Virus record (IMG/VR): IMGVR_UViG_3300046792_000244
Span: 1 to 64,000 of that record
Direction: 5' to 3' (one strand)
Source of the DNA: a virus
DNA length: 64,000 bases
The notes under the pieces are model-generated. The model ran no database searches, was not told where the DNA came from, and worked only from the letters and a program-made list of their open reading frames with translations. Position 1 is the stretch's first letter, and the number at the start of each line of letters is the position of its first letter. The position numbers and the translations under genes were made by a program. Positions 51,175 through 59,364 of this stretch are shown one piece after another.

Positions 51175-51340
51175 GGTGGTGCTCTGTTTTGTCGTCGTTG
51201 ACTATCCAGGCCACGGTGTCACCGTCGAGGCCCAGGGCTTCGCCGAGCTGCTCGCAGGCCTGCTCATGCGTGGCGCCTTTCTGGCGCGCTTCCTGATACA
51301 TGCCGACAACGCGCCGGCGTGGGATGACGTTGTGTGCCAT
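51149..51340 (-). CDS. Small helical protein
   Basis: The 63-residue product (AHNVIPRRRVVGMYQEARQK) is helical, with EQLGEALGLDGDTVAWIV resembling a small DNA-binding helix pair. Ends with a 26-base overlap of the next gene. Unknown. Confidence 0.5.
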   Translation of the reverse strand: MAHNVIPRRRVVGMYQEARQKGATHEQACEQLGEALGLDGDTVAWIVNDDKTEHHHGGQETSI

Positions 51341-51342
51341 CG

Positions 51343-51546
51343 TCAGGCCTTGCACATGCGCTTCAATTCGCGCACCCTGATCCAAAGCTTCGCCTCGGCC
51401 TTTTCAGCGCGCTTAAGTGCCTGCGCAGTGCCGCCATGCACGCTGTCGGAGAAGAAGGCTGTCAGGCGCTGGCCGGGCGCCAAGTGCGCTCGAGCTTGCC
51501 ACCCGTGTGTGTGGCCACGTGGGTTGTCGATGCGTTGCACGCTCAT
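51343..51546 (-). CDS. AP2-like small DNA-binding protein
   Basis: The 67-residue product has HGWQARAHLAPGQRLTAFFS, then DSVHGGTAQALKRA, the three-strand-plus-helix layout of AP2/ERF-type domains found in phage proteins and homing-endonuclease accessories. It probably binds DNA. Confidence 0.55.
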   Translation of the reverse strand: MSVQRIDNPRGHTHGWQARAHLAPGQRLTAFFSDSVHGGTAQALKRAEKAEAKLWIRVRELKRMCKA

Positions 51547-52022
51547 GGCTGCACGCCTTCATTCGTGCGCTGCGGAAACGACCATGCACGCGCGATGTCG
51601 AGGTCGGTACCGTTCTTCAGCAGCATGGGCGCGTCGTCTGGCTCGACGGGAACGCGCTCGACGGGCGCGATGTCGAGGTCGGCGCCGGCACCGCAACCCG
51701 ATGTGTCGGCGGCGATTGCCTTGTGCCAGTTGCAGAGCGCGGCCGCCGCACTGATGGTGTGGTGGAGCGCCCCTTCCTTATCACCAGTGATGGCGGCGCG
51801 CAGGCACTTTCCGGCCAGGTAGCCGACGAGCCAGAACCAGTTCTCTGCGCTCTTGTCGCGGTCGTGGGCTTCGCCCCACTTCTCGACTTGATGCGCAGCC
51901 TCGGCGCGCACGCTTTCGAGGAAGTCGGCGGTCTGTGCGTTGTTGATCAGGGCGGTTAGGCGGTCGCCTTCAAGCGCTCGCGCGATCAATGCCTTGTGCT
52001 CGTCGTCTGTCATGCAAATCAC
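51543..52022 (-). CDS. Helical phage protein, MazG-like or nucleotide-handling
   Basis: The 159-residue product starts at the GTG of a GTGA overlap. The helices EAAHQVEKWGEAHDRDK and WFWLVGYLAGKCLRAAITGD (about 45-90) match a common phage family sometimes linked with all-alpha nucleotide pyrophosphohydrolases. Enzyme activity is not shown. Confidence 0.55.
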   Translation of the reverse strand: MICMTDDEHKALIARALEGDRLTALINNAQTADFLESVRAEAAHQVEKWGEAHDRDKSAENWFWLVGYLAGKCLRAAITGDKEGALHHTISAAAALCNWHKAIAADTSGCGAGADLDIAPVERVPVEPDDAPMLLKNGTDLDIARAWSFPQRTNEGVQP

Positions 52023-52390
52023 GGTGTCTTTCCTTTCGGGTAGGTGCGGCCCACGTTGGAGCGCGCGATGGCGGAACGAATGGTGGAGGTGTGCGTGGCC
52101 CATGCTGGCGCGTCGAGGCCGGCCAGCGCGTAGGCCTGCGCAATGAGCGGCCGCACTTCGATGCGCTTTGCCCGGCTACCGGGAATGGCGCGCAGCTGAG
52201 AGAAGTGCTGGTGGGCGAGGTGAATGTCGCAAGGGAACGGCCATGCCGGCGGCGTGCACCTGGCCACGAGCCGAAGACTGCGCGGTGCCGCCCGGAAGTG
52301 CAGGAAGTGGAAGAACCAGCCGTCCAGCTGGCCACCCTTGATCCTGCCGAATGCCGGCACACGCAGCGCCTTGACGATATCGGTGCGCAT
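52019..52390 (-). CDS. Hypothetical protein
   Basis: The 123-residue basic product (MRTDIVKALRVPAFGRIKGG) starts one base inside the stop of the gene before it. It has Trp and His pairs (GWFFHFLHF) and a basic tail. I do not recognise it. Confidence 0.45.
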   Translation of the reverse strand: MRTDIVKALRVPAFGRIKGGQLDGWFFHFLHFRAAPRSLRLVARCTPPAWPFPCDIHLAHQHFSQLRAIPGSRAKRIEVRPLIAQAYALAGLDAPAWATHTSTIRSAIARSNVGRTYPKGKTP

Positions 52391-53022
52391 TACTGCAGCG
52401 CGGTGCCGCCGGTGTTGCGCGCGATGAATTGCGCCGTGGCGTCGCCTTCATCGCCGGGCTGCTCTTCGTCGTCACCACCCGTGAGCTTTTGACCGGCTGG
52501 CAGTTCCTGCTGGGTGTCTTCAGGGCCGGCGATCGTGACTTCGATCTCCTGCTGAATGAGCGAGCACAACTTGCCCATCTCCTTGTCGGGCACCTTGGAG
52601 GCCTGCAGGCGCCAGCTGACGCGCACGGTGCCGCCTTCCTTCATGTCGAACTTGAAGGCGTCGATCTTGCATCCGCCCAGCACGAGATCGCTGCGGCCGC
52701 CGATGCCGTGGTCGATGACCAGCGTGTAGCCGGTGCCCTCGAAATCCCAGCCCACGGGTTGCTTCATTTTCGGGAAGCGCAGGTTGGGCAGCGAGCTCAC
52801 GACGGGCACGCCGTCAAGCTCGGCCTGGGGCGTGGCCTCGCCGCCCTCGGCCTTCTTGTAGTTGGCGTGCAGCAGTTCGGCGTGGAACTGCGACAGCACG
52901 TCGTTGGCGAAGTCGGCCGACATCTTCAGGTCGATCGCCGGCACGTGCTCCTTTCCGTGCAGCTCGGATCGCGGGTTCGCATCGTCGAGCTTGACCTTGG
53001 TGAGTGCGAGCAGTTGAAACAT
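52390..53022 (-). CDS. Conserved-type phage protein, possibly recombination-linked
   Basis: The 210-residue protein has a start of LLALTKVKLDDANPRSELHG and a beta-rich middle (GTVRVSWRLQASKVPDKEMG), followed by an acidic tail. I have seen similar proteins close to phage recombination genes, but the function is not known to me. Confidence 0.5.
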   Translation of the reverse strand: MFQLLALTKVKLDDANPRSELHGKEHVPAIDLKMSADFANDVLSQFHAELLHANYKKAEGGEATPQAELDGVPVVSSLPNLRFPKMKQPVGWDFEGTGYTLVIDHGIGGRSDLVLGGCKIDAFKFDMKEGGTVRVSWRLQASKVPDKEMGKLCSLIQQEIEVTIAGPEDTQQELPAGQKLTGGDDEEQPGDEGDATAQFIARNTGGTALQ

Positions 53023-53058
53023 GGGTGCCTTTCGTTGTTGGCGTGGTGGTGGAAGTGA

Positions 53059-53775
53059 CTATTGCGGGACGTGGTTGTCGCCGATCGACATGGGGATGCC
53101 TTCGTTCTCGTCAACGAAGTCGAAGCCGTCGACGACGAGCAGAGGGTCGACCTCTTGGAGCAAGCCGCCGATGACCTGGGCCCGGCCCTTCTCGTCGAGC
53201 TCATCCCAGCGGTTCACCTTTTGGGCGACACGCGCGATGACGCCGCCCAGGCTCATGGCCTGTATGTTGTAGCCGCGCATGAGGAACTTGCGGGCACGCA
53301 TCATCGAGCCGCCGGCCTCTTCGTCGCGCACTGGGAACGTGTAGACGAGGCGCTTCGCGGCGAGGTCGGAATAGAAAGCGTCGGCGCACACCGACTTCCA
53401 GACCTTGTGCACATTGTCGAACCAGATCACGGCCTGGCAGACGGTGAAGTCGAACGACTCCATGCACTTCTGGGCGTCGTCGAACACCCAGCGGGTGATC
53501 CACTGCACGGGCATGCGGCCCTTCGCCAGCAGCGTGATCGCGTTGTCGGTCGTGTGGAGCTTGGCGCGGCGTTCCTTTGCGAAGGCCTCGGCGGCGTCGA
53601 GCAGCGCGCCTTTCGACGGCCCGAAGATGTCGGCGTCGCTGACCTTCCCGCCGGCGATCGTCTCGCGGATGAAACCGCCGCCGCAGAAGAACGGCTGGGC
53701 CATGAGCATTTCGCGCACGTCTTTGGGGATGCGCGTCACGACGAAGCGCAGGTCGGTGGGGGTGAGTTCGGCCAT
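53059..53775 (-). CDS. Nucleotidyltransferase-fold phage protein
   Basis: The 238-residue protein has the signature CGGGFIRETI (31-40) and D47-A-D49 (SDADIF) of the polymerase-beta-type nucleotidyltransferase fold. Later parts are helical (WDELDEKGRAQVIGGLLQEV). The substrate is unknown; related phage proteins may modify RNA or other small molecules. ATG start. Confidence 0.65.
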   Translation of the reverse strand: MAELTPTDLRFVVTRIPKDVREMLMAQPFFCGGGFIRETIAGGKVSDADIFGPSKGALLDAAEAFAKERRAKLHTTDNAITLLAKGRMPVQWITRWVFDDAQKCMESFDFTVCQAVIWFDNVHKVWKSVCADAFYSDLAAKRLVYTFPVRDEEAGGSMMRARKFLMRGYNIQAMSLGGVIARVAQKVNRWDELDEKGRAQVIGGLLQEVDPLLVVDGFDFVDENEGIPMSIGDNHVPQ

Positions 53776-54069
53776 GTTGGCTCCTGAGTTGATTGATGCC
53801 GGTTACTGCCGTCCGGCGCCGCATCCTGTGCGGCAGGTGTCCGCTATATCCGGCAACGCGCTCAGCGAACTCGGCGCGCTACCCCTCGGGTCAACTGCAA
53901 GATGGCGCAGTTACTACGGCCCTTGGCTCGGGGTTTCAGGAAGAAAGTGGGGCCGCCGAAGCGGGCATGCAGGCAAGACAAAGCGTCGTCAGGGAGGGAG
54001 GGAGGAGGGAAACGCTTTGCCATTGGAGACAAGGAAGACAGGCCTGCATGGCTCACCCGAAAACTGGTG
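53776..54069. other. 294-base gene-free region with G-quadruplex and hairpins
   Basis: No convincing gene is present. It holds a G-rich run GGGAGGGAGGGAGGAGGG at 53992-54009 on the plus strand, four G3 tracts with short loops. This lies between CAAAGCGT (53979-53986) and ACGCTTTG (54012-54019), an 8-base perfect inverted repeat. An outer 9-base repeat, CATGCAGGC (53966-53974) and GCCTGCATG (54042-54050), surrounds it. A small hairpin, GCCGCA-TCCTG-TGCGGC, is at 53818-53834. Confidence 0.7.
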
Positions 54070-55473
54070 CTACTTGTCCACGTCGTCGAAGACAGAGCGG
54101 GTGCCGTCGGCGTTCATCAGCGTGCCGTCGGGCGCCCAATACTGGCCGCCGGGCAGCGGATCGATCTTGGCAAGCATGTTGGCGACGCGGCGCGCAAGCT
54201 CGACGGTAGGCGGCTTCTTCGACTTCGCCAGCGTGCCGTCGGCGTTGATCGCCTTCAGCAGATCCACGATGTCGGGGATGGCCTGCACCTGCGCTTCGAG
54301 AAGGGCGGCGCGTGCCTCGGCTTCTTCGCGCGCGCGCCGCTGCTGGGCGGCGAGTTCATCGCGTTCGCGCTGCGCCACGGCCTCGCGCTCATCCTGCTCG
54401 CGCTTTTCCTTCGCGCGGCGTTCGCTTTCTGCGGCCTCGCGCTGGCGGGTTTCTTCGGCCAGGCGGTCGGCCTCGCGCTGGCGCTGCTCACGGGCGGCAC
54501 GCTCGGCGCTGATCGCGGCCGCGTGCATGGCTTCGATCTTCTTCTTGGCGTCTGCCACGAGGTCGGCAGCCTCCTGACCTTCGGCGGCGAGCTTGCCGAG
54601 GTTGAACAGCGCGGCCTCGAGTTCGCCAGCCGTCTGGCCGATGGCTGCCATGACGATGCCCGTCACCTTCTCGCGGAAGGCGCTGGCGGCGCGCGCGAGC
54701 TCCTGGCGCTGGCGCTCTTCAGCGTCGGCCGCCTCCTTGCGCTGGCGATCGGCTTCGGCCTGGGCTTCGCGCTGCGCCTGCGCTTCGCGCTCGAGCTTGT
54801 CGTTCGCCTCCTGCTGCGCCGCCAGTTGGCGCTGGGATTCAGCGAGGGCGGCGGCGTTGCGCTCGGCGACCTCACCGGCCTTCAGCAGTTCGTTGAGCGT
54901 TGTCAGCGTGTCGGCGCGCGCCTCGACAGCTGCCGGCGTGAGTTCCTCGAAGGTGGACGTGTCGATCTTCTCGACGAGCTCGATCTTCTCGCGGATGTAC
55001 GCCACGTCTTTGCCGATGGCGCGCGAGGCGAAGCCACGGATGGTTTCGATGCGCTGGCGCAGGGTGTTGACGCGTTCCTGCTCTCGCTGCGCCCGGGCGA
55101 TCTTCTCGTCGTCGATGCGTTGCAGTTCTTTGTCGATGTCGGCGGCGATCGGGTCTTCGAGGTCTTTGATGCGCTTCGTGATGCGCTTCGCCTCGTCGTT
55201 GCGGCGATCGATTCGCGCCTGGTCGTCGCCGTTCAGTTGCAGGCGCTTCTTGTCGAGCGTGGTGCGCAGCGTGCGCAGCTCTGAGCGCATGCCCTTCGCA
55301 AACAGCATGCCTTCTTTCGTCGTCACTTCGACGAGCACTCCCTTCATTCGGAATTCGAGCTTGGCCAGGGCGGCGGCCGTCTCGCTGTATTCGACGACAT
55401 CGGTGATGCCGGTGCCTTCCGGCTGCACCCCGTCTTCAAGCGTCGTCTGGTTCGTATCGTCTGCCACGTGCAT
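54070..55473 (-). CDS. Coiled-coil protein of the recombination region
   Basis: The 467-residue product has a folded N-terminal part (about 1-75, VVEYSETAAALAKLEFRMKG), then a long Glu/Arg/Ala/Gln heptad-rich coiled coil (about 75-390), and a small C-terminal globular end. Similar coiled-coil proteins occur next to phage exonuclease/annealing genes. Probably a structural or clamp-like accessory; activity unknown. Confidence 0.65.
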   Translation of the reverse strand: MHVADDTNQTTLEDGVQPEGTGITDVVEYSETAAALAKLEFRMKGVLVEVTTKEGMLFAKGMRSELRTLRTTLDKKRLQLNGDDQARIDRRNDEAKRITKRIKDLEDPIAADIDKELQRIDDEKIARAQREQERVNTLRQRIETIRGFASRAIGKDVAYIREKIELVEKIDTSTFEELTPAAVEARADTLTTLNELLKAGEVAERNAAALAESQRQLAAQQEANDKLEREAQAQREAQAEADRQRKEAADAEERQRQELARAASAFREKVTGIVMAAIGQTAGELEAALFNLGKLAAEGQEAADLVADAKKKIEAMHAAAISAERAAREQRQREADRLAEETRQREAAESERRAKEKREQDEREAVAQRERDELAAQQRRAREEAEARAALLEAQVQAIPDIVDLLKAINADGTLAKSKKPPTVELARRVANMLAKIDPLPGGQYWAPDGTLMNADGTRSVFDDVDK

Positions 55474-55497
55474 TCTCCTTGGTGGTGGTGGTGAGGT

Positions 55498-55561
55498 GAG
55501 GGGCTGATCGCGCCGTTATGGATACCGTCTCCACAGAACCCGGTGACCCGGGCAGCCCCTC
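55498..55561. repeat. Inverted repeat between recombination genes
   Basis: GAGGGGCTG (55498-55506) is complementary to CAGCCCCTC (55553-55561). Inside, CCCGG-TGAC-CCGGG forms a second hairpin near 55539-55552. The gap is 92 bases. A leftward transcript would fold here, for example as a processing or partial-termination site; no T-run. Confidence 0.5.
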
Positions 55562-55565
55562 GGAA

Positions 55566-56654
55566 CTACTTGCTGAAACGCTGGCGGTAGATGGTCGCCA
55601 GCTGCTCGACCTGCTCAGGCTGCAGGAACTCCTTGGCCTCGTCGAGTTCGATGTCGGCCACGTCTTGCGCCGCCGTCTCGACGAGCTTCTTGTAGGCGTC
55701 GAAGCCTTTGCCCTGCGGCACGCCTGCTGTCTTGGCGGTGCCCGGCACATCGGTGATTTCGCCGGTTCCCTTGTCGGCGCGATCCTTCGCCGTCTTGGCG
55801 GCGGCCGTCTTGCCGGCGCCCTTCAGGTCGTTGAGCGTCTTGCCGGTGGCGCCGCCATCGCCGCCCGTGGTGGGCGCGGCTTCGATGTCGAACCAGTCGC
55901 TGGGCACGCTCATGTCGTCGCGCAGGCTGGCGTAGACGCGCTTCAGGCCGACGACCTGAGCCGGCTGGATGCTGTCGAGCCGCCGCTGAATGCGCTTCTC
56001 GATGTGCGCCTTCGTCACGCCGAACTCGGCGAAGGCGTCGACCATCTTCACCATGGCTTCGGGGCTGGTGTCGGCCTTCGCGCTCAGCGTCACGGCGGCC
56101 TGTTCCATGGCCATTTCCGTCACGTCGCCGGGAATCTGCGCGAGGATGCACGCGCGCTTGCGGCGCTGGGCCTGATTCGCGCAGAGTTCGTAGATGTCGC
56201 GCTCGTCTTTGAGCTTGTAGCCGCCGCTCTTCGTGTCGCGCCAGTGCCTGACGACGAACTGGATGGACTCGCGGCCGTTGCTCTCGTAGTCGACGCTGTA
56301 GGCCTCGACCTCGGAGACGCCGACGCCATCGGGGCCGATGCTGCGCGACAACTCGCGCCAGCCGTTGCTCATGTTGCCCCACTGCTGCGCGATGGCTTCA
56401 GCGGCGCGGATGCTCGGCCCCGTGATGTCGCTGCCGCCGCGTGCGAATTGGTACGCGGCTTTCTCGGCCAGCGTGGGCCGCGTGAAGGCGTTGCGGATCT
56501 TGTCGGCGCAGACGATCAGGTCGCGCGGGAAGCGTTTCGCCGACGCCACCATGGCCATCACCTCGGTGTTCTCTCGTGCGGCCACCTGTCGGTGTGCCGC
56601 GGTGTCGGCGACCTGTCGGCTGCCCTCGAAGGGGTTGGCAATTTCTTGGCCCAT
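55566..56654 (-). CDS. Putative recombination protein beside the exonuclease
   Basis: The 362-residue protein has a helical N-terminus (ARENTEVMAMVASAKRFPRD), a conserved-looking middle (SDITGPSIRAAEAIAQQWGN, RDTKSGGYKLKDERDIYE) and a low-complexity Ala/Lys/Thr/Gly tail from about 260. Its place directly after a RecE-like exonuclease suggests a single-strand annealing partner (RecT/Erf/Redbeta class), but no diagnostic motif confirms it. Confidence 0.55.
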   Translation of the reverse strand: MGQEIANPFEGSRQVADTAAHRQVAARENTEVMAMVASAKRFPRDLIVCADKIRNAFTRPTLAEKAAYQFARGGSDITGPSIRAAEAIAQQWGNMSNGWRELSRSIGPDGVGVSEVEAYSVDYESNGRESIQFVVRHWRDTKSGGYKLKDERDIYELCANQAQRRKRACILAQIPGDVTEMAMEQAAVTLSAKADTSPEAMVKMVDAFAEFGVTKAHIEKRIQRRLDSIQPAQVVGLKRVYASLRDDMSVPSDWFDIEAAPTTGGDGGATGKTLNDLKGAGKTAAAKTAKDRADKGTGEITDVPGTAKTAGVPQGKGFDAYKKLVETAAQDVADIELDEAKEFLQPEQVEQLATIYRQRFSK

Positions 56655-56690
56655 GGATTCTCCTGGCTGGGTTTGTGGGAAGAGGTTGCG

Positions 56691-56719
56691 AATGTCCGCG
56701 CGGCGGCAACAATTGTCAA
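56691..56719 (-). promoter_or_regulatory. CTTGACAA dyad site before the recombination protein
   Basis: On the minus strand, TTGACA (56714-56719) lies in GACAATTGTTGCC, with the palindrome ACAATTGT at 56709-56716. A weak -10, GACATT (56691-56696), is 17 bases away. It overlaps the stop of the exonuclease gene, as at 42.4 kb. Confidence 0.45.
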
Positions 56720-57576
56720 GCGTTACGGCGGCGACGCAGGTTCAACACCTCGATGTCGTCGCTGTAGCCCGGCCACGTGTCGGTGTCTTCGCAGACGCGA
56801 AAGCGCGTCAGCAAGTCGCGGTAGTCGTTGCGCGCCAGATCCAAGTCGGCTGGCTTCAGGATGGTGGTGGATGCCTTGAACGGCCACTCGGTTTCCATGG
56901 CGATGAACACGAAGCCCAGCACCTCGAGGCCGGTTGCTTCCTCGTAGCCGTCGGTATAGAACGCGCCCTGACGATCGTAGTCTTTGCGGTCGACCTGGCG
57001 CGCGAAACCCGCCGGGCTGGCGTCGCTGAAGGTCTTGCCATCGAAGAGGATCACGCCGTCGCCGATCGGCGTCTCGACGGGGTGCACCCAGTCGGGTCGG
57101 CAGCGGCAGCGCACACCCGTTATGGGGTCGACCCAGAAGGCCGACACCTCGGCGTATCCGGTGGCCAGCCCCTCGTGCACGGTGCGCAGGTTGCGGGCTT
57201 CAGCAGCCTGTGCGAAGGCGGTGTCGCGCTGGTCTTGGCTGATCGGCTCGAGGCCGGCTTCGGCGCACTCTGCCGCGTAGGCCTTCCACACGTTCGTGAG
57301 CTTGGAAACCGGCGGGCCGACGGAATAGCGCGCGTCGAACTCGTAGGGCTCGAAGAGCGCGCAGTGCGCGAGCGTGCCTTCGAGCTGGCCACCCTTCGTC
57401 TTGCGCGGCGGTCGCGCTGGGTTGCGGTGGCGGTTCCAGTAGTGGCTGGGCGACTTGGCGAAGTCGTTCAGGCCGGAATTGCTCACCGCCTGGCCAATGG
57501 AGTGATAGATGTGGTTGGGCAGGTCGCGCACGATGCCGCGCATGGGCACCACGATTGAGACATCGGCGGCGCTCAT
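56716..57576 (-). CDS. RecE/ExoVIII-like PD-(D/E)XK exonuclease
   Basis: The 286-residue protein has the lambda-Exo/RecE nuclease pattern: H71 (LAHCALF), E143, D162 (RPDWV), D179-G-K181 (ILFDGKTFS) and the Q203-x3-Y207 end (YDRQGAFY). Such enzymes chew 5' ends of double-stranded DNA to feed an annealing protein. ATG in an ATGA overlap with the previous gene. Confidence 0.8.
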   Translation of the reverse strand: MSAADVSIVVPMRGIVRDLPNHIYHSIGQAVSNSGLNDFAKSPSHYWNRHRNPARPPRKTKGGQLEGTLAHCALFEPYEFDARYSVGPPVSKLTNVWKAYAAECAEAGLEPISQDQRDTAFAQAAEARNLRTVHEGLATGYAEVSAFWVDPITGVRCRCRPDWVHPVETPIGDGVILFDGKTFSDASPAGFARQVDRKDYDRQGAFYTDGYEEATGLEVLGFVFIAMETEWPFKASTTILKPADLDLARNDYRDLLTRFRVCEDTDTWPGYSDDIEVLNLRRRRNA

Positions 57577-57770
57577 GGTGCCGAACCCTCGGTGTTCTTC
57601 ACGGCGTCAAGGCGCCGCTGCTCGTGAACCCACGCACCATTGAGCGAGCGCATCGCGGCTTCGACCTTGCGTGCAGTTGTGCCGCACCCCACTTTGTCGA
57701 GGCGGTTGCGCGCCTGCAGGAGTGCCTCCTGTGCTGCCCACAGTTCTTCGAGCTTGGTCGGCGCGCTCAT
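57573..57770 (-). CDS. Small helical protein
   Basis: The 65-residue product (MSAPTKLEELWAAQEALLQA) is helical. The start at 57770 is fixed by ATGA with the gene upstream. Unknown. Confidence 0.5.
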   Translation of the reverse strand: MSAPTKLEELWAAQEALLQARNRLDKVGCGTTARKVEAAMRSLNGAWVHEQRRLDAVKNTEGSAP

Positions 57771-58093
57771 GGCTTGATCTGCCACACGGGCGCCGTGATG
57801 AAGCCGCTGGCCGCGCGCGGCAAGTCGTCGCGCAGCTGGAAAAGACCGCTCGCCATGGCTTCGGCCGCGAGTTCCTCCTGATCGTGATCCTTCACGTAAA
57901 AGCAGTCAGCCGGCAGAGCGCGAGAATCCCGCGAACACTGCGGCATGTACATGTTGTGGCTGAGCTTCGCCAGCGGCTCGCCGCTCTCAAGATCGAGCAC
58001 GATTGCCGTCGGGCCATCTTCTGCCCCGTAGGTCGCGCGGTACACCAGCACGGTGCCCCATTGCTTGCTTTGGAAGGTGCCAATCTTTTTCAC
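57767..58093 (-). CDS. Conserved-type early phage protein
   Basis: The 108-residue protein is beta-rich, with WGTVLVYRATYG and PTAIVLDLESGEPLAKLSHN; similar sequences are common in phage early regions. Probably a small beta-barrel. Unknown role. Confidence 0.55.
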   Translation of the reverse strand: MKKIGTFQSKQWGTVLVYRATYGAEDGPTAIVLDLESGEPLAKLSHNMYMPQCSRDSRALPADCFYVKDHDQEELAAEAMASGLFQLRDDLPRAASGFITAPVWQIKP

Positions 58094-58284
58094 GGTGTTC
58101 CCTTGAAGACGTTGCCGAAGAGTGCGTCGAGCCGGCGAGCGAGCCAGCCTTTGCGCGGTGCAACCGGCGGTGCCGGTGGTTTCGGTGGCGGCGGTGGTTT
58201 CATCGCGCCACTGAACTTGTAGCCGCGCTGTTCGCGCGGTGCCATGGCAGTGAAGGCTTCGCCTTCGTTGCGTGGGTCTTTCAT
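58090..58284 (-). CDS. Small Pro-rich protein
   Basis: The 64-residue product carries a Pro run (PPPPPKPPAPP) between a polar start and a short amphipathic helix (WLARRLDALFGNVFKG). It may anchor to another protein or membrane. ATGA at both ends. Confidence 0.5.
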   Translation of the reverse strand: MKDPRNEGEAFTAMAPREQRGYKFSGAMKPPPPPKPPAPPVAPRKGWLARRLDALFGNVFKGTP

Positions 58285-58523
58285 GATGCCTGCTGCCGGT
58301 TAGGCCTCAAGTAAAGCATGAAGGCGGCGCCGATCATGCGCAACACAGGAAGCGATCGACTGCGCATGCGCGCGCGGCGGATGATGATGCGGCGCCAGCG
58401 GTTGCGCAGCATGACGTGGCAGGCCCATGCATCGCTGCACGAGCCGTCGACGCTGCGGTCGAAGAGTTCCTCTTCGTCGCAGCTGAGCAGCCACGACTGC
58501 CACAGGTATTGAAAGAGGTTCAT
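58281..58523 (-). CDS. Small basic Trp/Arg-rich protein
   Basis: The 80-residue product (MNLFQYLWQSWLLSCDEEEL) has an aromatic start and Arg-rich helices (RNRWRRIIIRRARMRSR). Nucleic-acid or membrane binding is possible. Unknown. Confidence 0.45.
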   Translation of the reverse strand: MNLFQYLWQSWLLSCDEEELFDRSVDGSCSDAWACHVMLRNRWRRIIIRRARMRSRSLPVLRMIGAAFMLYLRPNRQQAS

Positions 58524-58831
58524 GGGTAGAGCACGTCCGGTAATTCGGCGATCAAAACGCGCGCCGTCACGAGCAAGGGTTCGTCGCTGCCATCATCCAT
58601 AGCCTCGAGCAGGGCCTTCAGCGCAGCGGCGAGACGAGGCGCGTAGTTGAGCGAGTCGGCGGCGATCTGCGCGTCAAGCGCGGTGCCGAACTCGGCGATT
58701 GCCTCGTATTCGTGCCGCAATTCATCGCCGATGCGAATGGTGTCGGTGATGCGCTGCGTGTCTTCGATCGCGGCTTGGTGGCAGCAACTGTGCTCCGTGT
58801 TGCTGGTGACGATAAAACGTGGCTTGTTCAT
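58520..58831 (-). CDS. Small helical protein
   Basis: The 103-residue product (MNKPRFIVTSNTEHSCCHQA) begins with a strand and a CC pair, then long helices (NYAPRLAAALKALLEAMDDG). ATGA overlap at its start. Unknown. Confidence 0.5.
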   Translation of the reverse strand: MNKPRFIVTSNTEHSCCHQAAIEDTQRITDTIRIGDELRHEYEAIAEFGTALDAQIAADSLNYAPRLAAALKALLEAMDDGSDEPLLVTARVLIAELPDVLYP

Positions 58832-59031
58832 GCGCCCACCTTTTCGCCGACGTGGGCAACGACGAGCAGGTGGCGGCTGGCCGTCAGCGCGCGGTCGAGC
58901 GGCTGACGGTCGAATTGCTGCAGCGGTGTCGCGGCGGTGCGCAGCTGCATGGCGAGGACGATGTTCAAGGCGTCGGCCATGGTGAAGACCGGCAGGGCCG
59001 CGATGGCGGCGCATACGGTTTCGGTGCTCAC
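58828..59031 (-). CDS. Small hypothetical protein
   Basis: The 67-residue product (VFTMADALNIVLAMQLRTAA) is a helical bundle-like sequence. ATGA at both ends. Unknown. Confidence 0.45.
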   Translation of the reverse strand: MSTETVCAAIAALPVFTMADALNIVLAMQLRTAATPLQQFDRQPLDRALTASRHLLVVAHVGEKVGA

Positions 59032-59303
59032 AACTTGCCGCCTTCCGGGAAGTGGAGTTCAGCGTGGAGCGGCGCGAGTTCGGCGACGTGGCTGTCAGGC
59101 CAGCCGAGTTCGCGGTACTGATCGGCCAGCTTCGCAACGGCGTCGGAACCTCGCACGGTGGCAACGGTGAGACGCGAGAAGCCCGACACGGTGTCGCGCA
59201 GTGCGCGCATGGCACGGGTGCGGCCGCGAAGGCGCGCGGCTTCGATCTTGAGTTGCGCCTTCTGCTCAGGCGTCGGCGCGTAGTAGTGGCGGTCGATGTT
59301 CAC
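59028..59303 (-). CDS. Small basic helical protein
   Basis: The 91-residue product (MNIDRHYYAPTPEQKAQLKI) has a basic helix and a C-terminal acidic/His stretch. It has AGGAG upstream. Unknown. Confidence 0.5.
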   Translation of the reverse strand: MNIDRHYYAPTPEQKAQLKIEAARLRGRTRAMRALRDTVSGFSRLTVATVRGSDAVAKLADQYRELGWPDSHVAELAPLHAELHFPEGGKL

Positions 59304-59364
59304 GTGTGTTCTCCTGTTTAGATGCTGGCTTGGTTGTGGGCGCGCATGGCGGCGGCTGGTCTGC

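Noticed and set aside
53862-54056. A 64-codon minus-strand ORF in the gene-free gap
   Set aside because: It has no clear ribosome-binding site or family and runs through the G/C-rich structured element; the hairpins explain the sequence better.
53902-56879. Two plus-strand ORFs of more than 450 codons opposite the coiled-coil and recombination genes
   Set aside because: Composition is Leu/Arg/Gly/Ala low complexity with no motifs; the minus-strand readings have overlaps, starts and recognisable patterns.
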